A stretch of DNA of 64,000 nt, taken from Brevibacterium sp. UCMA 11754 (GTDB lineage: Bacteria > Actinomycetota > Actinomycetes > Actinomycetales > Brevibacteriaceae). Location of the stretch: assembly GCF_021532275.1 (NCBI RefSeq), contig NZ_JACBOT010000025.1, forward strand, positions 1 through 64,000, in the 5' to 3' direction. A program made the position numbers and the translations under genes. The notes beneath the pieces were generated by a model that was given only the letters and a program-made list of their open reading frames with translations, had not been told where the DNA came from and ran no database searches. This document shows, piece after piece, positions 27,885-42,303 of the stretch (position 1 is its first letter; each line of letters starts with the position of its first letter).

Positions 27885-28355
27885 GACATGTCCTTTCAAG
27901 CTTGTTTGTTCGCCCGGTGCTGAGGGCTGTGACGAATCAGTCACGCGACCATCAGCCGAAGGCTTCAGCTGCTGATCTCGTCTCGTGGACCGAGACGGTT
28001 CATCACCATCATAACCACGGCTCATTCAAGGTTGTTCCCCATGCGGTTGCTCAACAATCCATGTTCGCTTCGAGCGAAATATCATGTCATCGCGAGTCAT
28101 AGTCAATGAAGAACCCGTTTCTGATCGCGGCGAAGAGCACTTGATCCTAGAAAACCGCTGAACAATCAGGGCTGCGTATGTCGATTTCGTCTCGCCCTGA
28201 CGCTCCAACCTCGGTACTCGAACCACGGTTTCGGCACCTCCGGAGGAGTGCGAATCTGAGACGCCGAGACGACCGTGGATCTGCGACTGTCCTGGCAGAG
28301 CGCCGAGCGAAAGGGCAGGCGCAATGCCGTGGGGAAAGCCGATACGATTGTCCTC
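27885..28355. other. intergenic region between cysK and def
   Basis: The two genes are divergent. I see no gene. The middle (about 28030-28160) is AT-richer than its surroundings and holds the palindrome TTCGCT-TCG-AGCGAA (28064-28078) and, nearer cysK, GTGAC-GAATCA-GTCAC (27931-27946). Either could be a regulator site for sulfur assimilation, but I cannot match them to a known box. Confidence 0.5.
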
Positions 28356-28928
28356 ATGCCTATTCATTCCATCGTCATCTATGGCGAGCCTGTGCTGCAC
28401 CGACGTGCGGAGAAGATCACCGACTTCGACGACGAGCTCGCCACCCTGATCGCCGATATGCATGAGACCCTCGATGCCAGCAACGGTGTCGGCCTGGCCG
28501 CTCCGCAGATCGGCGTGGCTAAGCGCATCTTCGTCTTCAACGCCGAGGATGACGCGGGAGTCCGCAGACGCGGCACTTTCATCAACCCCCTGCTCATCGC
28601 CTCGAAGATCCCCGACACCCGGCCGGATCCCGATGAGGAGACCGAAGGGTGCCTCTCGGTGCCCAGTCTCGACTTTCCGCTCAAGCGCGCAGATCGTGTC
28701 ACGGTCAACGGTGTCGATGAGACCGGCAAGTCGGTGTCTCTGACCGCTGAAGGTTGGTTCGCCCGCATCATGCAGCACGAATACGATCATCTGCAGGGCA
28801 CGCTCTATGTGGACCGACTCGACAAGCGCTGGTCGAAGAAGTGGAAGAAGGAGCAGGCTGCCAACGGGTACAACGTTCCCGGGCGTTCATGGACGCCGGG
28901 TGTCGATCCCGATCCCTTCGGTCACTGA
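28356..28928 (+). CDS. def: peptide deformylase
   Basis: Removes the N-formyl group from nascent proteins; metal hydrolase, 190 residues. All three motifs: GVGLAAPQIG (motif 1), EGCLSVPS (motif 2, metal Cys) and QHEYDHLQG (motif 3, metal His pair and catalytic Glu). The long C-terminal tail, Trp/Lys-rich then Pro/Gly, is seen in other actinobacteria. ATG 28356; TACGAT lies 7 nt before it and there is no ribosome-binding site, so a leaderless start is likely. The gene is alone. Confidence 0.95.
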   Translation: MPIHSIVIYGEPVLHRRAEKITDFDDELATLIADMHETLDASNGVGLAAPQIGVAKRIFVFNAEDDAGVRRRGTFINPLLIASKIPDTRPDPDEETEGCLSVPSLDFPLKRADRVTVNGVDETGKSVSLTAEGWFARIMQHEYDHLQGTLYVDRLDKRWSKKWKKEQAANGYNVPGRSWTPGVDPDPFGH

Positions 28929-29037
28929 TCCCGACGCCACTGGCCCGGTTCCGCTGACCTCGATGCCGCAGAGCCCGAAACCGCCGATCCGGAACCCGCC
29001 GATCAGTAGACCGCCGGCCGCGACGTCTGCATTCGGA

Positions 29038-30108
29038 TTACTCCAGGCGACGGTCCTGCTCCGGTGAGGGCGTGGGTTCGAGTGCATCGATCGACTCCTG
29101 GGCAGCCGCCAGTCGTGTGTCGAAATCGTCGAAGTCGTCTGCGGTCTGGTCGAGCTCGGCAACCAGGCCCGAGATGATCGAGGACTGTGACTCAGCGTCG
29201 ATCCGCAGTTCCCTGAACTGCCAGTCCGCAGAGTCGTCGGCGGCTGTCCGGGACAGAACGTCGAGGACGCGGTCGCCGAGTTCACGCGAGCGTTCGGAAT
29301 TGTGAAGCAGCATGAGCTGCTCATCGAGAGCGATGAGATGCTCATAGTACTCGTGCATCGACAGCACACGGTTGGCCATCGAGGTGAAGGCCACGGCGAG
29401 TTTCGACAGGTACGTCTCCACCGACTTCGCGGTGCCCGCGTCCCTGATGCTCTCGATCTCCTCGCGCAGCCGGACCAGTTCGGCCAGTCGCACTCCGATC
29501 GAGGCGACAGCATGGTCGAGGTCGACACGTGAGACGTGGTCACGCAGGATGGGGTGGGTCCAGGCGCGTGTCCGGACGATCTTTCGCGCGATCGTCACGG
29601 CGAGGTGGAACAATCGCTGTTCGTCGGTGTCGCGGCCCTCTTTGCGGCCAGGTTGGAACCCCAGGGAAGCGGGCGTGATCCACTGTGCCTGTCCGACCTG
29701 CTGACGGTTCTTCCGGCTCAGCCGTTTGGGATCACGGAAGTACTTCGGTCCGGTGACTGCGGCGAACACACCGGTACCCACTGCGGTCGCTCCTCCGAGA
29801 GCTCCGAATGTCAGCGCGGCGTCGGCCATTCCGGCCAGCAGCGCCAGACCGCCCGGCGCGGCGAAGCCCGCAGTCACGGCGGCTCCGGTTCCTGTGCCGC
29901 CCTTGAACAGCATGCTGGAGCGGAAGAAGTTCCGACGCATTGCCCCGGTGAGCATGATCGCGCTTGGTGCTCCGGCGGTGTAGCGGTACCCGCGAGCGTT
30001 CCACGCCTTCACGATGCCCTGATTGACGCTTTCGGGCACGAGGATGCGATAGATCGGGATCGACTTCCCGCATTCGCTCTTCCACAACGACTTCCATGAC
30101 TGAGACAC
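29038..30108 (-). CDS. membrane protein of unknown function
   Basis: 356 residues, family not recognised. The N-terminus is polar. A Gly/Ala-rich hydrophobic stretch at about 65-110 (AAVTAGFAAPGGLALLAGMA, then GGATAVGTGVFAAVTGP) could be one or two membrane segments. The C-terminal 190 residues are helical and charged, with heptad-like stretches (IGVRLAELVRLREEIESIRD; VAELDQTADDFDDFDTRLAA) that suggest coiled coil. GTG 30108 is preferred because GGAGG lies 8 nt upstream; a GTG at 30123 would add 5 residues. It lies downstream of the gatCAB terminator. Confidence 0.75.
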   Translation of the reverse strand: MSQSWKSLWKSECGKSIPIYRILVPESVNQGIVKAWNARGYRYTAGAPSAIMLTGAMRRNFFRSSMLFKGGTGTGAAVTAGFAAPGGLALLAGMADAALTFGALGGATAVGTGVFAAVTGPKYFRDPKRLSRKNRQQVGQAQWITPASLGFQPGRKEGRDTDEQRLFHLAVTIARKIVRTRAWTHPILRDHVSRVDLDHAVASIGVRLAELVRLREEIESIRDAGTAKSVETYLSKLAVAFTSMANRVLSMHEYYEHLIALDEQLMLLHNSERSRELGDRVLDVLSRTAADDSADWQFRELRIDAESQSSIISGLVAELDQTADDFDDFDTRLAAAQESIDALEPTPSPEQDRRLE

Positions 30109-30201
30109 CGCATTCACCTCCACGTACGGATGGCACCCTCACGCCTGATCCTCCGGATCCTGGTCCGGCGGAGTCGGCGTCTGGCCCGTGAGAATGCGAA
30201 C

Positions 30202-30250
30202 AGCCACACCCTCCGGACTTCTTTGGTATCCGAGTCTAGAGGGTGTGGCT
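30202..30250 (-). terminator. terminator after gatCAB
   Basis: AGCCACACCCTC (30202-30213) pairs perfectly with GAGGGTGTGGCT (30239-30250) around a 25-nt loop that can form a further CGGA/TCCG stem. It is placed 53 bp after gatB and before the next minus-strand gene. Confidence 0.65.
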
Positions 30251-30302
30251 GGATCAATCCTGAGTTCTGTTCAGTCGCCTGCTGAAGCCGCCGTCTGAGA
30301 GA

Positions 30303-31784
30303 TCAGCCGTTGATCTTGGCCAGGATCAGGTCCTTGGCCTTTCCGGCATCGGCCTGACCGCGGGTGGCCTTCATGATCGGTCCCATCAGGGCACCGATGG
30401 CCTGCATCTTCCCGCCCTTGATCTTCTCGACCACGTCGGGGTTCGCAGCGATGGCTTCCTCAACGGCTGCCTCGAGCGCACCGGTGTCTTCGACGATCTC
30501 GAGACCACGGGCACTCATCACCTCGGCCGGTTCGCCTTCTCCGTCGGCAACGGCTGTGAGGACGTCCTTCGCGAGCTTGTCATTGAGCTTGCCCTCGTTG
30601 ATCAGTCCGATCAGAGCTGCGATCTGCGTCGGTGTGACGAGTTCGGCGGTGAGCTGATCCTTCTGGTTGGCCAGCCTGGCGACCTCACCGGTCCACCATT
30701 TGCGCGCTGCTGCAGGCTTCACGCCGGCGTTCACCGTCTCCTCGATGACTTCGAGCAGACCGGCGTTGACGATGTCACGCAACTCCAGATCGGAGAAGCC
30801 CCACACGCCTGCAAGCCGGCGGCGCTTCTGCGCAGGCAGTTCAGGCAGAGTCGCCCGCAGTTCCTCGACCCATTCGCGGCTGGGAACGAGAGGCACCAGA
30901 TCGGGCTCCGGGAAGTAACGGTAGTCATCGGCGTCGGACTTCGGGCGCCCCGAAGAGGTCTCCCCCGTACCTTCATGGAAGTGACGGGTCTCCTGCACGA
31001 TCTTCTCTCCGGCTTCGAGCCGGGTCGCCTGGCGGGCGATCTCGTAGCGGACCGCGCGTTCGATCGAGCGGAAGGAGTTGACGTTCTTCGTCTCTGTGCG
31101 GGTACCCAGTGGAGCATCGGGGCTCTCGCGCAGGGACACGTTGACATCGGCACGGACGTTGCCCTGTTCCATGCGTGCTTCGGAGACGTCGAGGGCGCGG
31201 AAGATGTCGCGCAGTGTGCGCACGTAGGTGGAGGCCACCTCGGCGGCCCGATCCCCGGTCCCGGTGATCGGGTGGGTCACGATCTCGACCAGGGGCACAC
31301 CGGCGCGGTTGTAGTCGACCAGGGAATGGTCGGCTCCGTGGATGCGGCCGGTGGCGCCGCCGATATGAGTGTTCTTGCCCGCGTCCTCTTCCATATGGGC
31401 GCGCTCGACGGGGATGGTGAACATCGTTCCGTCTTCGAGCTCGATCTCGACCTCGCCCTCCGCGGCGATGGGCTCATCGGACTGGCTGGTCTGGAAGTCC
31501 TTGGGAACGTCCGGGTAGAAGTAGTTCTTCCGGGCGAAGCGGCAGGTCTCTGCGATCTCACAGCCCAGTGCCAGGCCGATCTTGATCGCGTACTCCACAC
31601 CCTTCTCGTTGACGACAGGGAGGGAGCCGGGCAGTCCCAGCGAGGTGGGGGTGATGTTGGTGTTCGGTCCCCCGCCGAAGGTGTTGGGTGCGGCGTCGAA
31701 CATCTTGGTCGCGGTGCCGAGCTCGACGTGGACCTCGATGCCGATGACCGGATCGTACTTCTTGATCGCGTCTTCGTATTTCAC
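30303..31784 (-). CDS. gatB: aspartyl/glutamyl-tRNA amidotransferase subunit B
   Basis: Part of the GatCAB complex that turns Glu-tRNA(Gln) and Asp-tRNA(Asn) into Gln- and Asn-tRNA. 493 residues. N-terminal cradle with [20 protein letters not shown] and the block [40 protein letters not shown] is near residue 150. C-terminal helical and YqeY-like domains with tRNA contacts. GTG 31784 overlaps the gatA stop by 4 nt. A gatC-gatA-gatB operon on the minus strand. Confidence 0.95.
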   Translation of the reverse strand: MKYEDAIKKYDPVIGIEVHVELGTATKMFDAAPNTFGGGPNTNITPTSLGLPGSLPVVNEKGVEYAIKIGLALGCEIAETCRFARKNYFYPDVPKDFQTSQSDEPIAAEGEVEIELEDGTMFTIPVERAHMEEDAGKNTHIGGATGRIHGADHSLVDYNRAGVPLVEIVTHPITGTGDRAAEVASTYVRTLRDIFRALDVSEARMEQGNVRADVNVSLRESPDAPLGTRTETKNVNSFRSIERAVRYEIARQATRLEAGEKIVQETRHFHEGTGETSSGRPKSDADDYRYFPEPDLVPLVPSREWVEELRATLPELPAQKRRRLAGVWGFSDLELRDIVNAGLLEVIEETVNAGVKPAAARKWWTGEVARLANQKDQLTAELVTPTQIAALIGLINEGKLNDKLAKDVLTAVADGEGEPAEVMSARGLEIVEDTGALEAAVEEAIAANPDVVEKIKGGKMQAIGALMGPIMKATRGQADAGKAKDLILAKING

Positions 31785-33286
31785 TTGGTGGTCAGTCCTT
31801 CCGCGAGAGTATCGAGCACCCGAGCCCCGGAGGCTTCCAAGGCGGCTTCGAGCGGGCCGGCCACCTCGTACAGCTTCACGTCCTCACGTGCCGGGGCGAG
31901 GATCTGGAATCCGACGGGCAGCCCGTCGGCCAGCCCTGCGGGCAGTGACAGTCCCGGTATTCCGGCGAGGTTGGCCGGGATAGTCGCGACGTCGCCGAGG
32001 TAGAGGGCCATCGGGTCGGATGCCGCCTCGGCGCCGAACTTCAGTGCGGTCGTCGGTGCCGTCGGCGAGACGAGGACGTCGCAGCTTGCGAAGGCCTTCG
32101 CGAAATCGTTCTGCACCAGGGTGCGGATCTTCTGTGCCGACCCGTAGTAGGCGTCGTAGTAACCGGCGGAGAGTGCGTAGGTGCCGAGGATGATGCGGCG
32201 CTTGACCTCATTGCCGAAACCGGCTGCGCGGGTGGCTGCCATGACCGTCTCAGCGGTGACCGGGCCCGACTCGGGGTCGATCCGCAGCCCGTAGCGCATG
32301 CCGTCGTAGCGGGCCAGGTTCGATGACACCTCGGAAGGCATGATGAGGTAGTAGGCGTCGAGCGCGTATGAGATCGACGGGCAGTCGACCTCGACGATCT
32401 CGGCTCCGGCAGCAGCGGCGACATCGAGGGCGGCGGAGAAGGCATCGCGGACGCCGTCCTGGTAGCCCTCACCGCGCAGCTGCTTGATGACGCCGAGCTT
32501 CTTGCCCCCCAGATCCGAAGTCTGCGCCGCGGAGACGAAACCTGCCACCGGGTCCGGCAACGAGGTCGAATCGAGCGGGTCGTGCCCGGCCAGCAGTTCG
32601 TGCAGAGCCGCGGCATCGGCGACATTGCGGCCCATCGGACCGACCTGATCGAGGCTCGAGGCCATGGCGATGATGCCGAAACGTGAGATCGAACCGTAGG
32701 TCGGCTTCACACCGACGGTGCCGGTGAACGCGGCGGGCTGTCGCACCGATCCGCCGGTGTCCGTGCCGACCGACAGCGGAGCCTGGAAACCGGCGAGGGC
32801 TGCTGCAGCGCCGCCGGAGGAACCACCGGGGACGTGCTCGAGGTTCCACGGGTTGCGGGTGGTGCCGAAGGCCGAGTGCTCGGTCGTCGATCCCATCGCG
32901 AACTCGTCGAGGTTGGTCTTACCCAGGACCGGGAGTCCGGCGGCCTTGACCTTGTTGTGCACGGTGGATTCGTAGGGTGGAACCCAGTTCTCGAGCATCT
33001 TCGAGCCCGCTGTCGTGCGCACGCCTTCGGTGACGACGAGGTCCTTGAGCGCCACGGGCACTCCGGCCAGGGCGTGGACGTCTCCACCAGCGCTGCGTTC
33101 GGCATCGACTGCTTTCGCCGTCTCCAGCGCGAGATCGTCGGTGACGGTGATGAATGAGCCGAAGTCGGCTTCGGTGGCGTGGATGCGATCCAGGTGAGCC
33201 TGGGTCACCTCGACGGAGGAGAACTCGCCGGCTTTCAATCCTGCGGCGAGTTCAAGGGCACTCCTATTGATCAGTTCGCTCATCAT
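31781..33286 (-). CDS. gatA: aspartyl/glutamyl-tRNA amidotransferase subunit A
   Basis: Amidase-signature subunit that hydrolyses glutamine and passes ammonia to GatB. 501 residues. Catalytic Lys in [15 protein letters not shown], the Gly/Ser-rich block [20 protein letters not shown] with the cis-Ser, and the nucleophile Ser in [17 protein letters not shown] 33286 overlaps the gatC stop (ATGA); a second ATG follows directly. Confidence 0.95.
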   Translation of the reverse strand: MMSELINRSALELAAGLKAGEFSSVEVTQAHLDRIHATEADFGSFITVTDDLALETAKAVDAERSAGGDVHALAGVPVALKDLVVTEGVRTTAGSKMLENWVPPYESTVHNKVKAAGLPVLGKTNLDEFAMGSTTEHSAFGTTRNPWNLEHVPGGSSGGAAAALAGFQAPLSVGTDTGGSVRQPAAFTGTVGVKPTYGSISRFGIIAMASSLDQVGPMGRNVADAAALHELLAGHDPLDSTSLPDPVAGFVSAAQTSDLGGKKLGVIKQLRGEGYQDGVRDAFSAALDVAAAAGAEIVEVDCPSISYALDAYYLIMPSEVSSNLARYDGMRYGLRIDPESGPVTAETVMAATRAAGFGNEVKRRIILGTYALSAGYYDAYYGSAQKIRTLVQNDFAKAFASCDVLVSPTAPTTALKFGAEAASDPMALYLGDVATIPANLAGIPGLSLPAGLADGLPVGFQILAPAREDVKLYEVAGPLEAALEASGARVLDTLAEGLTTK

Positions 33287-33588
33287 TCCTCCCCCAGGAT
33301 CTGTGGGACGAGGAATTTGTCATCGGCGGACGCCGGGGCCGAGGCCAGAGCCTGCTCGCTGGTCAGGGTCTCACCCACGACATCGGGGCGCAGCACATTC
33401 GACAGTGCGATCGGATGGCTGGTCGCTGGTACGTCATCGCCGGCCACTTCGTTGACCCTGGCGACATTGCTCAAAATGGTGCTCAGGTCACCGGCGAGCG
33501 ATTTCAGCTCGTCTTCGCCCATGGCGATCCGAGACAGCGAGGCCAAATGCTCGACTTGCTCGGGGGTGATTGCGGAGGACTCCGTCAT
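33283..33588 (-). CDS. gatC: aspartyl/glutamyl-tRNA amidotransferase subunit C
   Basis: 101 residues, small belt-like subunit that holds GatA and GatB together. N-terminal [20 protein letters not shown] and the C-terminal [10 protein letters not shown] block fit the family. ATG 33588 is preceded by AAAGGCAGGG. First gene of gatCAB; the operon sits near ligA, as in Mycobacterium. Confidence 0.92.
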   Translation of the reverse strand: MTESSAITPEQVEHLASLSRIAMGEDELKSLAGDLSTILSNVARVNEVAGDDVPATSHPIALSNVLRPDVVGETLTSEQALASAPASADDKFLVPQILGEE

Positions 33589-33720
33589 TCCCTGCCTTTC
33601 ATCGTCTCTGTTTACTCGTCAGCAAGTCTAGTCTCTTTGCCGGACCGGTTCAGATTCGATCGCTGTGAGGTTCGCCGAGCTTCACTGCCCAGCTTCGCCG
33701 AGGTGCACGAGTGTCGCCAG

Positions 33721-33792
33721 GCAGGGTTCCGGTTTCAGGCAGGGTTCCGGTTTCAGGCAGGGTTCCGGTTTCAGGCAGGGTTCCGGACTCAG
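33721..33792. repeat. four 18-bp tandem repeats over a stop codon
   Basis: Four head-to-tail units of GCAGGGTTCCGGTTTCAG (33721, 33739, 33757), the last as GCAGGGTTCCGGACTCAG (33775). The last unit contains the TGA stop of the secreted-protein gene. Since 18 is a multiple of three, each unit repeats TGA in the same frame, giving four in-frame stops in a row. The first three units are identical, so the array is recent. Confidence 0.9.
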
Positions 33793-34307
33793 GCCCCGAC
33801 GCGCTCTGGCCAGGTGCGTTCGCCCTTGATGTAGCTCGAGAGCTCACTGAGCACCCTGTCTGCGTCTACCTGGGTGTACTCACCGGCGTCAACACCGGTC
33901 TGCAGGTCCTTCGCAAGATCGAAGACACGAGATTGGGCGTCGGCAGCGGTGTGTGCGACCAAGCCCGCCGAATCCCCGGCCCGCACGGCGAAGTCACTGG
34001 CCTGCGATCCCGTGTCGGCTGCTTCTCTGGGACCTGCGTGCAGACGGTACGAATCGCTCGGCTGCTCACCGTCGGACCCTGTGCCGTGAGAGGTTTCGTC
34101 ATCGACATCGTCGCGGTCTTCGCCACGAGACCTCACCGGCACCGGAAGCTCCGTGGTCGAACCGGAGAGCGCAGGGGCTGCGCGTTTGATCGGCGGCTGT
34201 CCCGGGTTGAGGACGAAGTCGGCGATGCCAGCTGTCACCGGCGCAGTGGTGAGTACAGCGGCGAGGACGACAGCAGTGCCAGCGACCAACCGGGGGATTG
34301 ATTTCAT
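33789..34307 (-). CDS. secreted protein of unknown function
   Basis: 172 residues. N-terminal signal peptide MKSIPRLVAGTAVVLAAVLT with cleavage expected around TAPVTAGIA. A Pro/Ser/Asp/Glu-rich middle (about 50-95) is followed by a short helical region (DSAGLVAHTAADAQSRVFD ... VDADRVLSELSSYI). No family recognised. ATG 34307 with GAAGG upstream. Its stop is embedded in an 18-bp tandem repeat array. It lies between gatC and ligA and is transcribed in the same direction. Confidence 0.7.
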   Translation of the reverse strand: MKSIPRLVAGTAVVLAAVLTTAPVTAGIADFVLNPGQPPIKRAAPALSGSTTELPVPVRSRGEDRDDVDDETSHGTGSDGEQPSDSYRLHAGPREAADTGSQASDFAVRAGDSAGLVAHTAADAQSRVFDLAKDLQTGVDAGEYTQVDADRVLSELSSYIKGERTWPERVGA

Positions 34308-34380
34308 GCCTTCACTCTTTCAGACTGAGCTGTTTCCTCACTTCAATATGCCTGTGACGATCCTGAGATTCGATGGCCGA

Positions 34381-37707
<3,327 letters not shown>

Positions 37708-37715
<8 letters not shown>

Positions 37716-39693
37716 GGTTGCGGCTGCGTGGGATTCCGAAGACGTCGGCATAGAACCCGAACTCGCTTTCCAGGGAATCGATGATGGTTTCGGCGCGGAC
37801 GAATCCGTGGGATTCACCCTTGTACAGACGGTAAATGTACTCCACTCCGGTCAGTTCCAACATATCGACGAATTCTTGGGCCTGACTGGGCGGGACGATC
37901 GGGTCCCGATCGCCTTGCATGATGGCCACCGGAACGTTGATCTGACTCGTCCGTCGAATCGGTGACCGAGTGATGTAGGCGTCCTGTGCCTCCGGCCATG
38001 GGCCGACCAGACCGTCGATGTAATGCCTCTCGAAGTCGTGGGTGTCGACGACGAAGCGCATCAGGTCGGTGACCCCGAAATAGGAGGTGCCGCAGGCGAA
38101 AGCCTCTGATGAGGCCAGCGCCGACAGCACGGTCCATCCACCGGACGAGGCCCCGGAGATCGCGATGCGGTGAGGGTCGGCCAGCCCCTCGGCCACAAGA
38201 GCCTCGAGAGCGGCGAGGGTATCGGAGACGTCGACGATTCCCCACTGTCCGCGCAGGCGGTCGCGCCATCTGCGCCCGTATCCGGTCGAGCCGCCGTAGT
38301 TGACCTCCATCACGCCGATTCCTCGGGAGGTGAAGTAGCTGGACCGGGCCGACATGTCAGGGGTCGCCTGACCTGTCGGTCCGCCGTGGATGGAGATCAC
38401 ATAGGGCGGAAGTTCACGGTCGAGGGCGGTGAATCGCGGGTTGTGCGGTGGGTGGATGACGACGGGGACGCCGCCGAGCTCCCGGGTGCGGGGGCGAGAA
38501 TAGTAGTCCTGATGAGCATCGAGGCGTTCCTGGGCGATCTCGATGAAGGTGCCGCTGGCCCGGTCCACGGCATACAGGGCTCCGGTCGAGTCCGCGGACT
38601 TCCCGGTCAGGAGAACATGGCTGCGGCTCAGGTCATGGAGTTCGAGGCTGCCGAACCGCTCCCCCTGCGGTCTGATCTCCTCGGCCTCACCGTCGTGCCT
38701 GGCCCTGATCAGGGAGGCGGTCGCGGATTGGGAGTGGGCCCAGATCTCCTCATCGTCGCTCAGATGCCAGTTGGTGCCCAGCTGCCACAGCGGGCCGCCG
38801 ATCTCGCCGCCGGTGTCGAGGACCGGTCTCAGCGCGGAGATGTCGAGTTCCTCACCGGCGTCGATCTCCTGCTCGGAGTCCTTCGCAGCCACACGTCTGT
38901 CGCGAACAAGACAGTCGATCGGTTCGAAGTCCAATGAGTACAGCGCCCAGTGACCGTTGTGGTCGGAGCTGACGATGAGCGAGGAGTCCGAGGTGAAACC
39001 GGGCTGCAGGAGCGAAACGTCATGTCCGTGCATGACCGCGGCGACGGGAGTGTCCCGGGTGCGAACGTCGATGAGCCACAGGCTCGTCGAGTCCCAGGGC
39101 ATGTTGGGGTGCTCCCAACCGATGAACGCCAGTGTGGAGCCGTCCGGGGACAGCCGGGGCCAGGCCATGAAGTGGGAATGGCGCGAGAGCACATTCGTCG
39201 TTCCGTGCCTGGTGATGAGGACGATGGCTCGTTCCCTGCGCGTAGACCGGCAGTCCTCACGTACGCACAGCAGGCCCCAACTGGTCATCGTCAGGTCCCC
39301 GTACCGGATGCGGCCCGAGGTGTCCGGGGTCAGCGCATGCGGGGCTCTGCCCGGAATGATCTGCCAGATCCGCTGGTCGGAGGCATTGACGAAGTAGATG
39401 ACCTCGCTGCTGGGGTCCAAGGCCCAGGCGCCTCCCCCGTATTCGTGCACGGAGGACCTGATGTTGAACTCCGCGGGCAGCACCTGCTCCTTCAGCCCCG
39501 GATGCGACGGTGAGGTCCGGATCAGGCCGGTGCGGGAATTCTCCGCTGGAACCTTCGTGGAGAAGTAGATGTGCTCACCGCGGAACGCGGCATCGAAGAT
39601 CGGTGCGGAGCCGGCAGCCACCTCCGCAGCGCTCAGCGGAGATGACCAGGTTCCGAAAGGTGCCGTGACGACATCTTGGGGAAATTCCTTCAT
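37708..39693 (-). CDS. S9 (prolyl oligopeptidase) family peptidase
   Basis: 661 residues: N-terminal beta-propeller-like region and C-terminal alpha/beta hydrolase. Catalytic Ser in ISGASSGGWTVLSAL, Asp in MQGDRDPIVPPSQ, His in YKGESHGFVR; YGGSTGYGRRWRDRLRGQWG is the block typical of the family. No signal peptide, so cytosolic. ATG 39693; TAACCT ends 6 nt before it, so probably leaderless. It starts a run that continues with the MetE-like gene and ligA by overlapping ends. Confidence 0.9.
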
Positions 39694-39730
39694 ACCCCCA
39701 GGTTAACGCAGGGGCGACAAGCACAGCCCG

Positions 39731-39805
39731 GACGCCGAGGCGGTCCTTGTCCTCAGACTCCGAGACGGTCCGTATCCTCAGACGCCGAGGCGGTCCTTGG
39801 CTGTC
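39731..39805. repeat. 25-bp tandem repeats extending the mnmA 3' end
   Basis: Three units with a 25-bp period starting at 39731, 39756 and 39781 (GACGCCGAGGCGGTCCTTG, GACTCCGAGACGGTCCGTA, GACGCCGAGGCGGTCCTTG). The third is the end of mnmA (AKDRLGV and its stop); the other two are copies of it downstream. The middle copy has several substitutions. Confidence 0.85.
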
Positions 39806-40971
39806 ACATCGATGGTGGCCTGCCCGAGAACCCGGGTCCCGCGGTAGATGACCATGGTCTGCCCGGGTGCGACGCCGGAGAGTTCCTCGTCGACATCGAT
39901 GTGCATGAGCTGTCCGGCGGGTCGTGCGGCCGGCACGTCGACCTCGTCGACGATCGGGTTCACTTCGTGCTCGGGTGCCTCGGAGATGTAGTCACCCAGC
40001 CAGGCCCGGGCCGGGACCGGGTCGCTGTGGGCCCGGATCTGGACCTCACAGTCGATGGCGGTCGCCGGTTCGCTGCCGATGTCTGCCGGTGCCGGTCCGG
40101 CCCATGTGGTCCGGATCCCGGTCAGGTGGGAGACCCCGAGATCGCTGCGGGAGCCCACCGTGACGGTGTTCGAGGCCGGGTCGAGGCCGGTGACGAAGCG
40201 CGGCTGACCATCGGCGGCGGGCTTCTCGATGCCCAGGCCCTTGCGCTGGCCGATGGTGTAGGTCATCGCACCGTCGTGTTCGCCCAGGGTCTCACCCTCG
40301 GCGTCTTTGATGAGGCCCGGGCGCATAGGGATCTTGTCCGCCAGCCACGCCTTCGTGTCGCCATCGGGGATGAAGCAGATGTCGTAGGAATCAGGCTTGT
40401 TGGCCACGGAGAATCCGCGCTCGGCAGCCTCGGCGCGGACTTCTGCCTTCGACGCGGTCGCGCCGATCGGAAAGTAGCAGTGCTCGAGCTGATCGCCGGA
40501 GAGCACACCGAGGACGTAGGACTGGTCCTTCGCGAGATCCTCGCCTCGGTGGAGTTCCGGTCGCCCGTCCTCGTCGCGCAGCACCTCGGCGTAATGGCCT
40601 GTGGCGATGGCGTCGAAGCCCAGTGCCAGGGCACGGTCGAGGAGGGCCGCGAACTTGATGCGCTCATTGCAGCGCATGCACGGATTGGGTGTGCGTCCGG
40701 CCGCATACTCGGCGATGAAGTCATCGACGATGTCCTCTTTGAACCGTTCGGAGAAATCCCACACATAGAACGGGATATCGAGCATCCCGGCCACACGGTG
40801 GGCGTCCCTGGAGTCTTCGATGGTGCAGCAGCCGCGTGAACCTGTACGCAGGGTACCGGGCATGCGGGACAGGGCGAGGTGGACGCCGACGACTTCGTGG
40901 CCGGCGTCGACGGCACGTGCCGCGGCGACTGACGAATCGACTCCGCCGGACATGGCGACGAGAATTTTCAT
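39778..40971 (-). CDS. mnmA: tRNA-specific 2-thiouridylase
   Basis: Makes the 2-thiouridine of wobble U34 in Lys, Glu and Gln tRNAs, using sulfur from the cysteine desulfurase. 397 residues. ATP pyrophosphatase loop [15 protein letters not shown] at the N-terminus, first catalytic Cys in [12 protein letters not shown], second in [10 protein letters not shown], then the beta-barrel domain with [13 protein letters not shown] 40971 overlaps the desulfurase stop by 4 nt. The two form one unit, the order seen in Mycobacterium near ligA. Confidence 0.95.
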   Translation of the reverse strand: MKILVAMSGGVDSSVAAARAVDAGHEVVGVHLALSRMPGTLRTGSRGCCTIEDSRDAHRVAGMLDIPFYVWDFSERFKEDIVDDFIAEYAAGRTPNPCMRCNERIKFAALLDRALALGFDAIATGHYAEVLRDEDGRPELHRGEDLAKDQSYVLGVLSGDQLEHCYFPIGATASKAEVRAEAAERGFSVANKPDSYDICFIPDGDTKAWLADKIPMRPGLIKDAEGETLGEHDGAMTYTIGQRKGLGIEKPAADGQPRFVTGLDPASNTVTVGSRSDLGVSHLTGIRTTWAGPAPADIGSEPATAIDCEVQIRAHSDPVPARAWLGDYISEAPEHEVNPIVDEVDVPAARPAGQLMHIDVDEELSGVAPGQTMVIYRGTRVLGQATIDVTAKDRLGV

Positions 40972-42179
40972 GATGCTCCTTGCATCCAGCGCGGAGTGGC
41001 CGAGACCATTCCGGCCTGGTGTGCTTGTTCGACGACCTCGGGCAGAACCGCGAGAAGACGATCGACCTCTTCTTCGGTCGAGTCGTGGCCGAGGCTGAAT
41101 CGTTGGGCTGATCTGGCGACGTCTTCCTCCATGCCGCAGGCCAGCAGCACATGGGAGGGACGTGAGACCCCGGCCGAGCAGGCCGAACCCGTCGAGGTCG
41201 CCAGTCCTCTCGCATCGAGGCCGAAGAGCAGGGAGTCGCCCTCACATCCGGAGAACGTGAAGTGCGCGTTCGCGGGAAGCCTGCCCCCACCTCGGCGACC
41301 GGACAGGGTGGCGTTGGGGATGGTGTCCTCAATGCCAGCGATGAGCCGGTCGCGCAGGAATGAGAAGCGGGCCGCTCGTGCCTCGATGTCGGCGGTGGCG
41401 AGTTCGACGACCTTGGCGAAGGCCACGGCACCGGCGACGTCAAGTGTGCCCGAGCGGACGCCGCGTTCCTGTCCCCCACCGTGGAGGATCGGTGCGGGGG
41501 CGGCACCGCGGTCGAGCAGCAGTGCACCGATGCCCACGGGTCCGCCGATCTTGTGAGCGGTGATCGACATGGCGGTGGCACCGAGGTCGGCGAAGTTCAG
41601 CGGAATCTGGCCCAAAGCCTGCACTGCATCGATGTGGAAGGGAACACCGAGCTCCTTGGCGACTGCACCGATTTCGGCGATCGGCTGGACGGTGCCGATC
41701 TCATTGTTCGCGGCCATGATGGAGATGAGTGCCGTGCTCTCTGGGGCGCGGCGCAGTTCGGCCAAGGCCGCGTCGAGGTCGAGGCGTCCTTCTTCGTCGA
41801 CGTCGAGGTAGACGATCTCGGCACCCTGACTGGCCAGCCATTCCACGGAGTCGAGGATCGCATGATGTTCGATCGTCGTGGTGAGCACGCGAGGGCGAAC
41901 CGGTGCCTCGAAGGTGGAGTCGTTACGCGAGAGGTAGAGACCCTTGAGTGCGAAGTTGTCGGCTTCAGTGCCGCCGGAGGTGAAGATGACCTCGGATGAT
42001 GTTGCGGCTCCGACACCACGGGCGATGTCCTCGCGGGCGGTCTCGATGCGCATCCGTGCGGCTTGACCTACGGCATGCAGGGCCGAGGGATTGGCCCGTC
42101 GGCTCAGCTCAGCGGTGTAGACGTCGAGCACCTCTGCCGGCATCGGCGAGGTGGCTGCGTGGTCAAGATAAATCGGCAC
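40968..42179 (-). CDS. iscS: cysteine desulfurase (NifS/IscS family)
   Basis: PLP enzyme that takes sulfur from cysteine. 403 residues. N-terminal [19 protein letters not shown] lysine in [18 protein letters not shown], and the persulfide Cys in [17 protein letters not shown]. Directly coupled to mnmA, so its main job is probably sulfur supply for tRNA thiolation; a wider Fe-S role cannot be excluded because no other desulfurase is in view. GTG 42179; TAAAAT lies 7 nt upstream with a GGGAGA between, so the start is either leaderless or weakly SD-led. Confidence 0.92.
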   Translation of the reverse strand: MPIYLDHAATSPMPAEVLDVYTAELSRRANPSALHAVGQAARMRIETAREDIARGVGAATSSEVIFTSGGTEADNFALKGLYLSRNDSTFEAPVRPRVLTTTIEHHAILDSVEWLASQGAEIVYLDVDEEGRLDLDAALAELRRAPESTALISIMAANNEIGTVQPIAEIGAVAKELGVPFHIDAVQALGQIPLNFADLGATAMSITAHKIGGPVGIGALLLDRGAAPAPILHGGGQERGVRSGTLDVAGAVAFAKVVELATADIEARAARFSFLRDRLIAGIEDTIPNATLSGRRGGGRLPANAHFTFSGCEGDSLLFGLDARGLATSTGSACSAGVSRPSHVLLACGMEEDVARSAQRFSLGHDSTEEEVDRLLAVLPEVVEQAHQAGMVSATPRWMQGAS

Positions 42180-42303
42180 TCTCCCTATTTTAGGCCGTGA
42201 AGGGCACTTCGGCCAGGATCAGTGCCGCATCTCACCCGATACCGGGCCGCCGGCGGGCACCTGAAGTTCCGGGGCCATGTCCACGCCGACTAAACTGGGC
42301 CGG

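Noticed and set aside
27931..27946. SAM or cysteine riboswitch upstream of cysK
   Set aside because: Palindrome GTGAC-N6-GTCAC is present but the conserved riboswitch core sequences are not seen.
28026..28790. A 254-codon minus-strand frame over def and its upstream region
   Set aside because: It covers all three deformylase motifs on the other strand and has no recognisable protein features.
33721..33792. Transposon end or attachment site
   Set aside because: Four contiguous identical units with no inverted ends, no integrase and no tRNA nearby; simple tandem duplication fits better.
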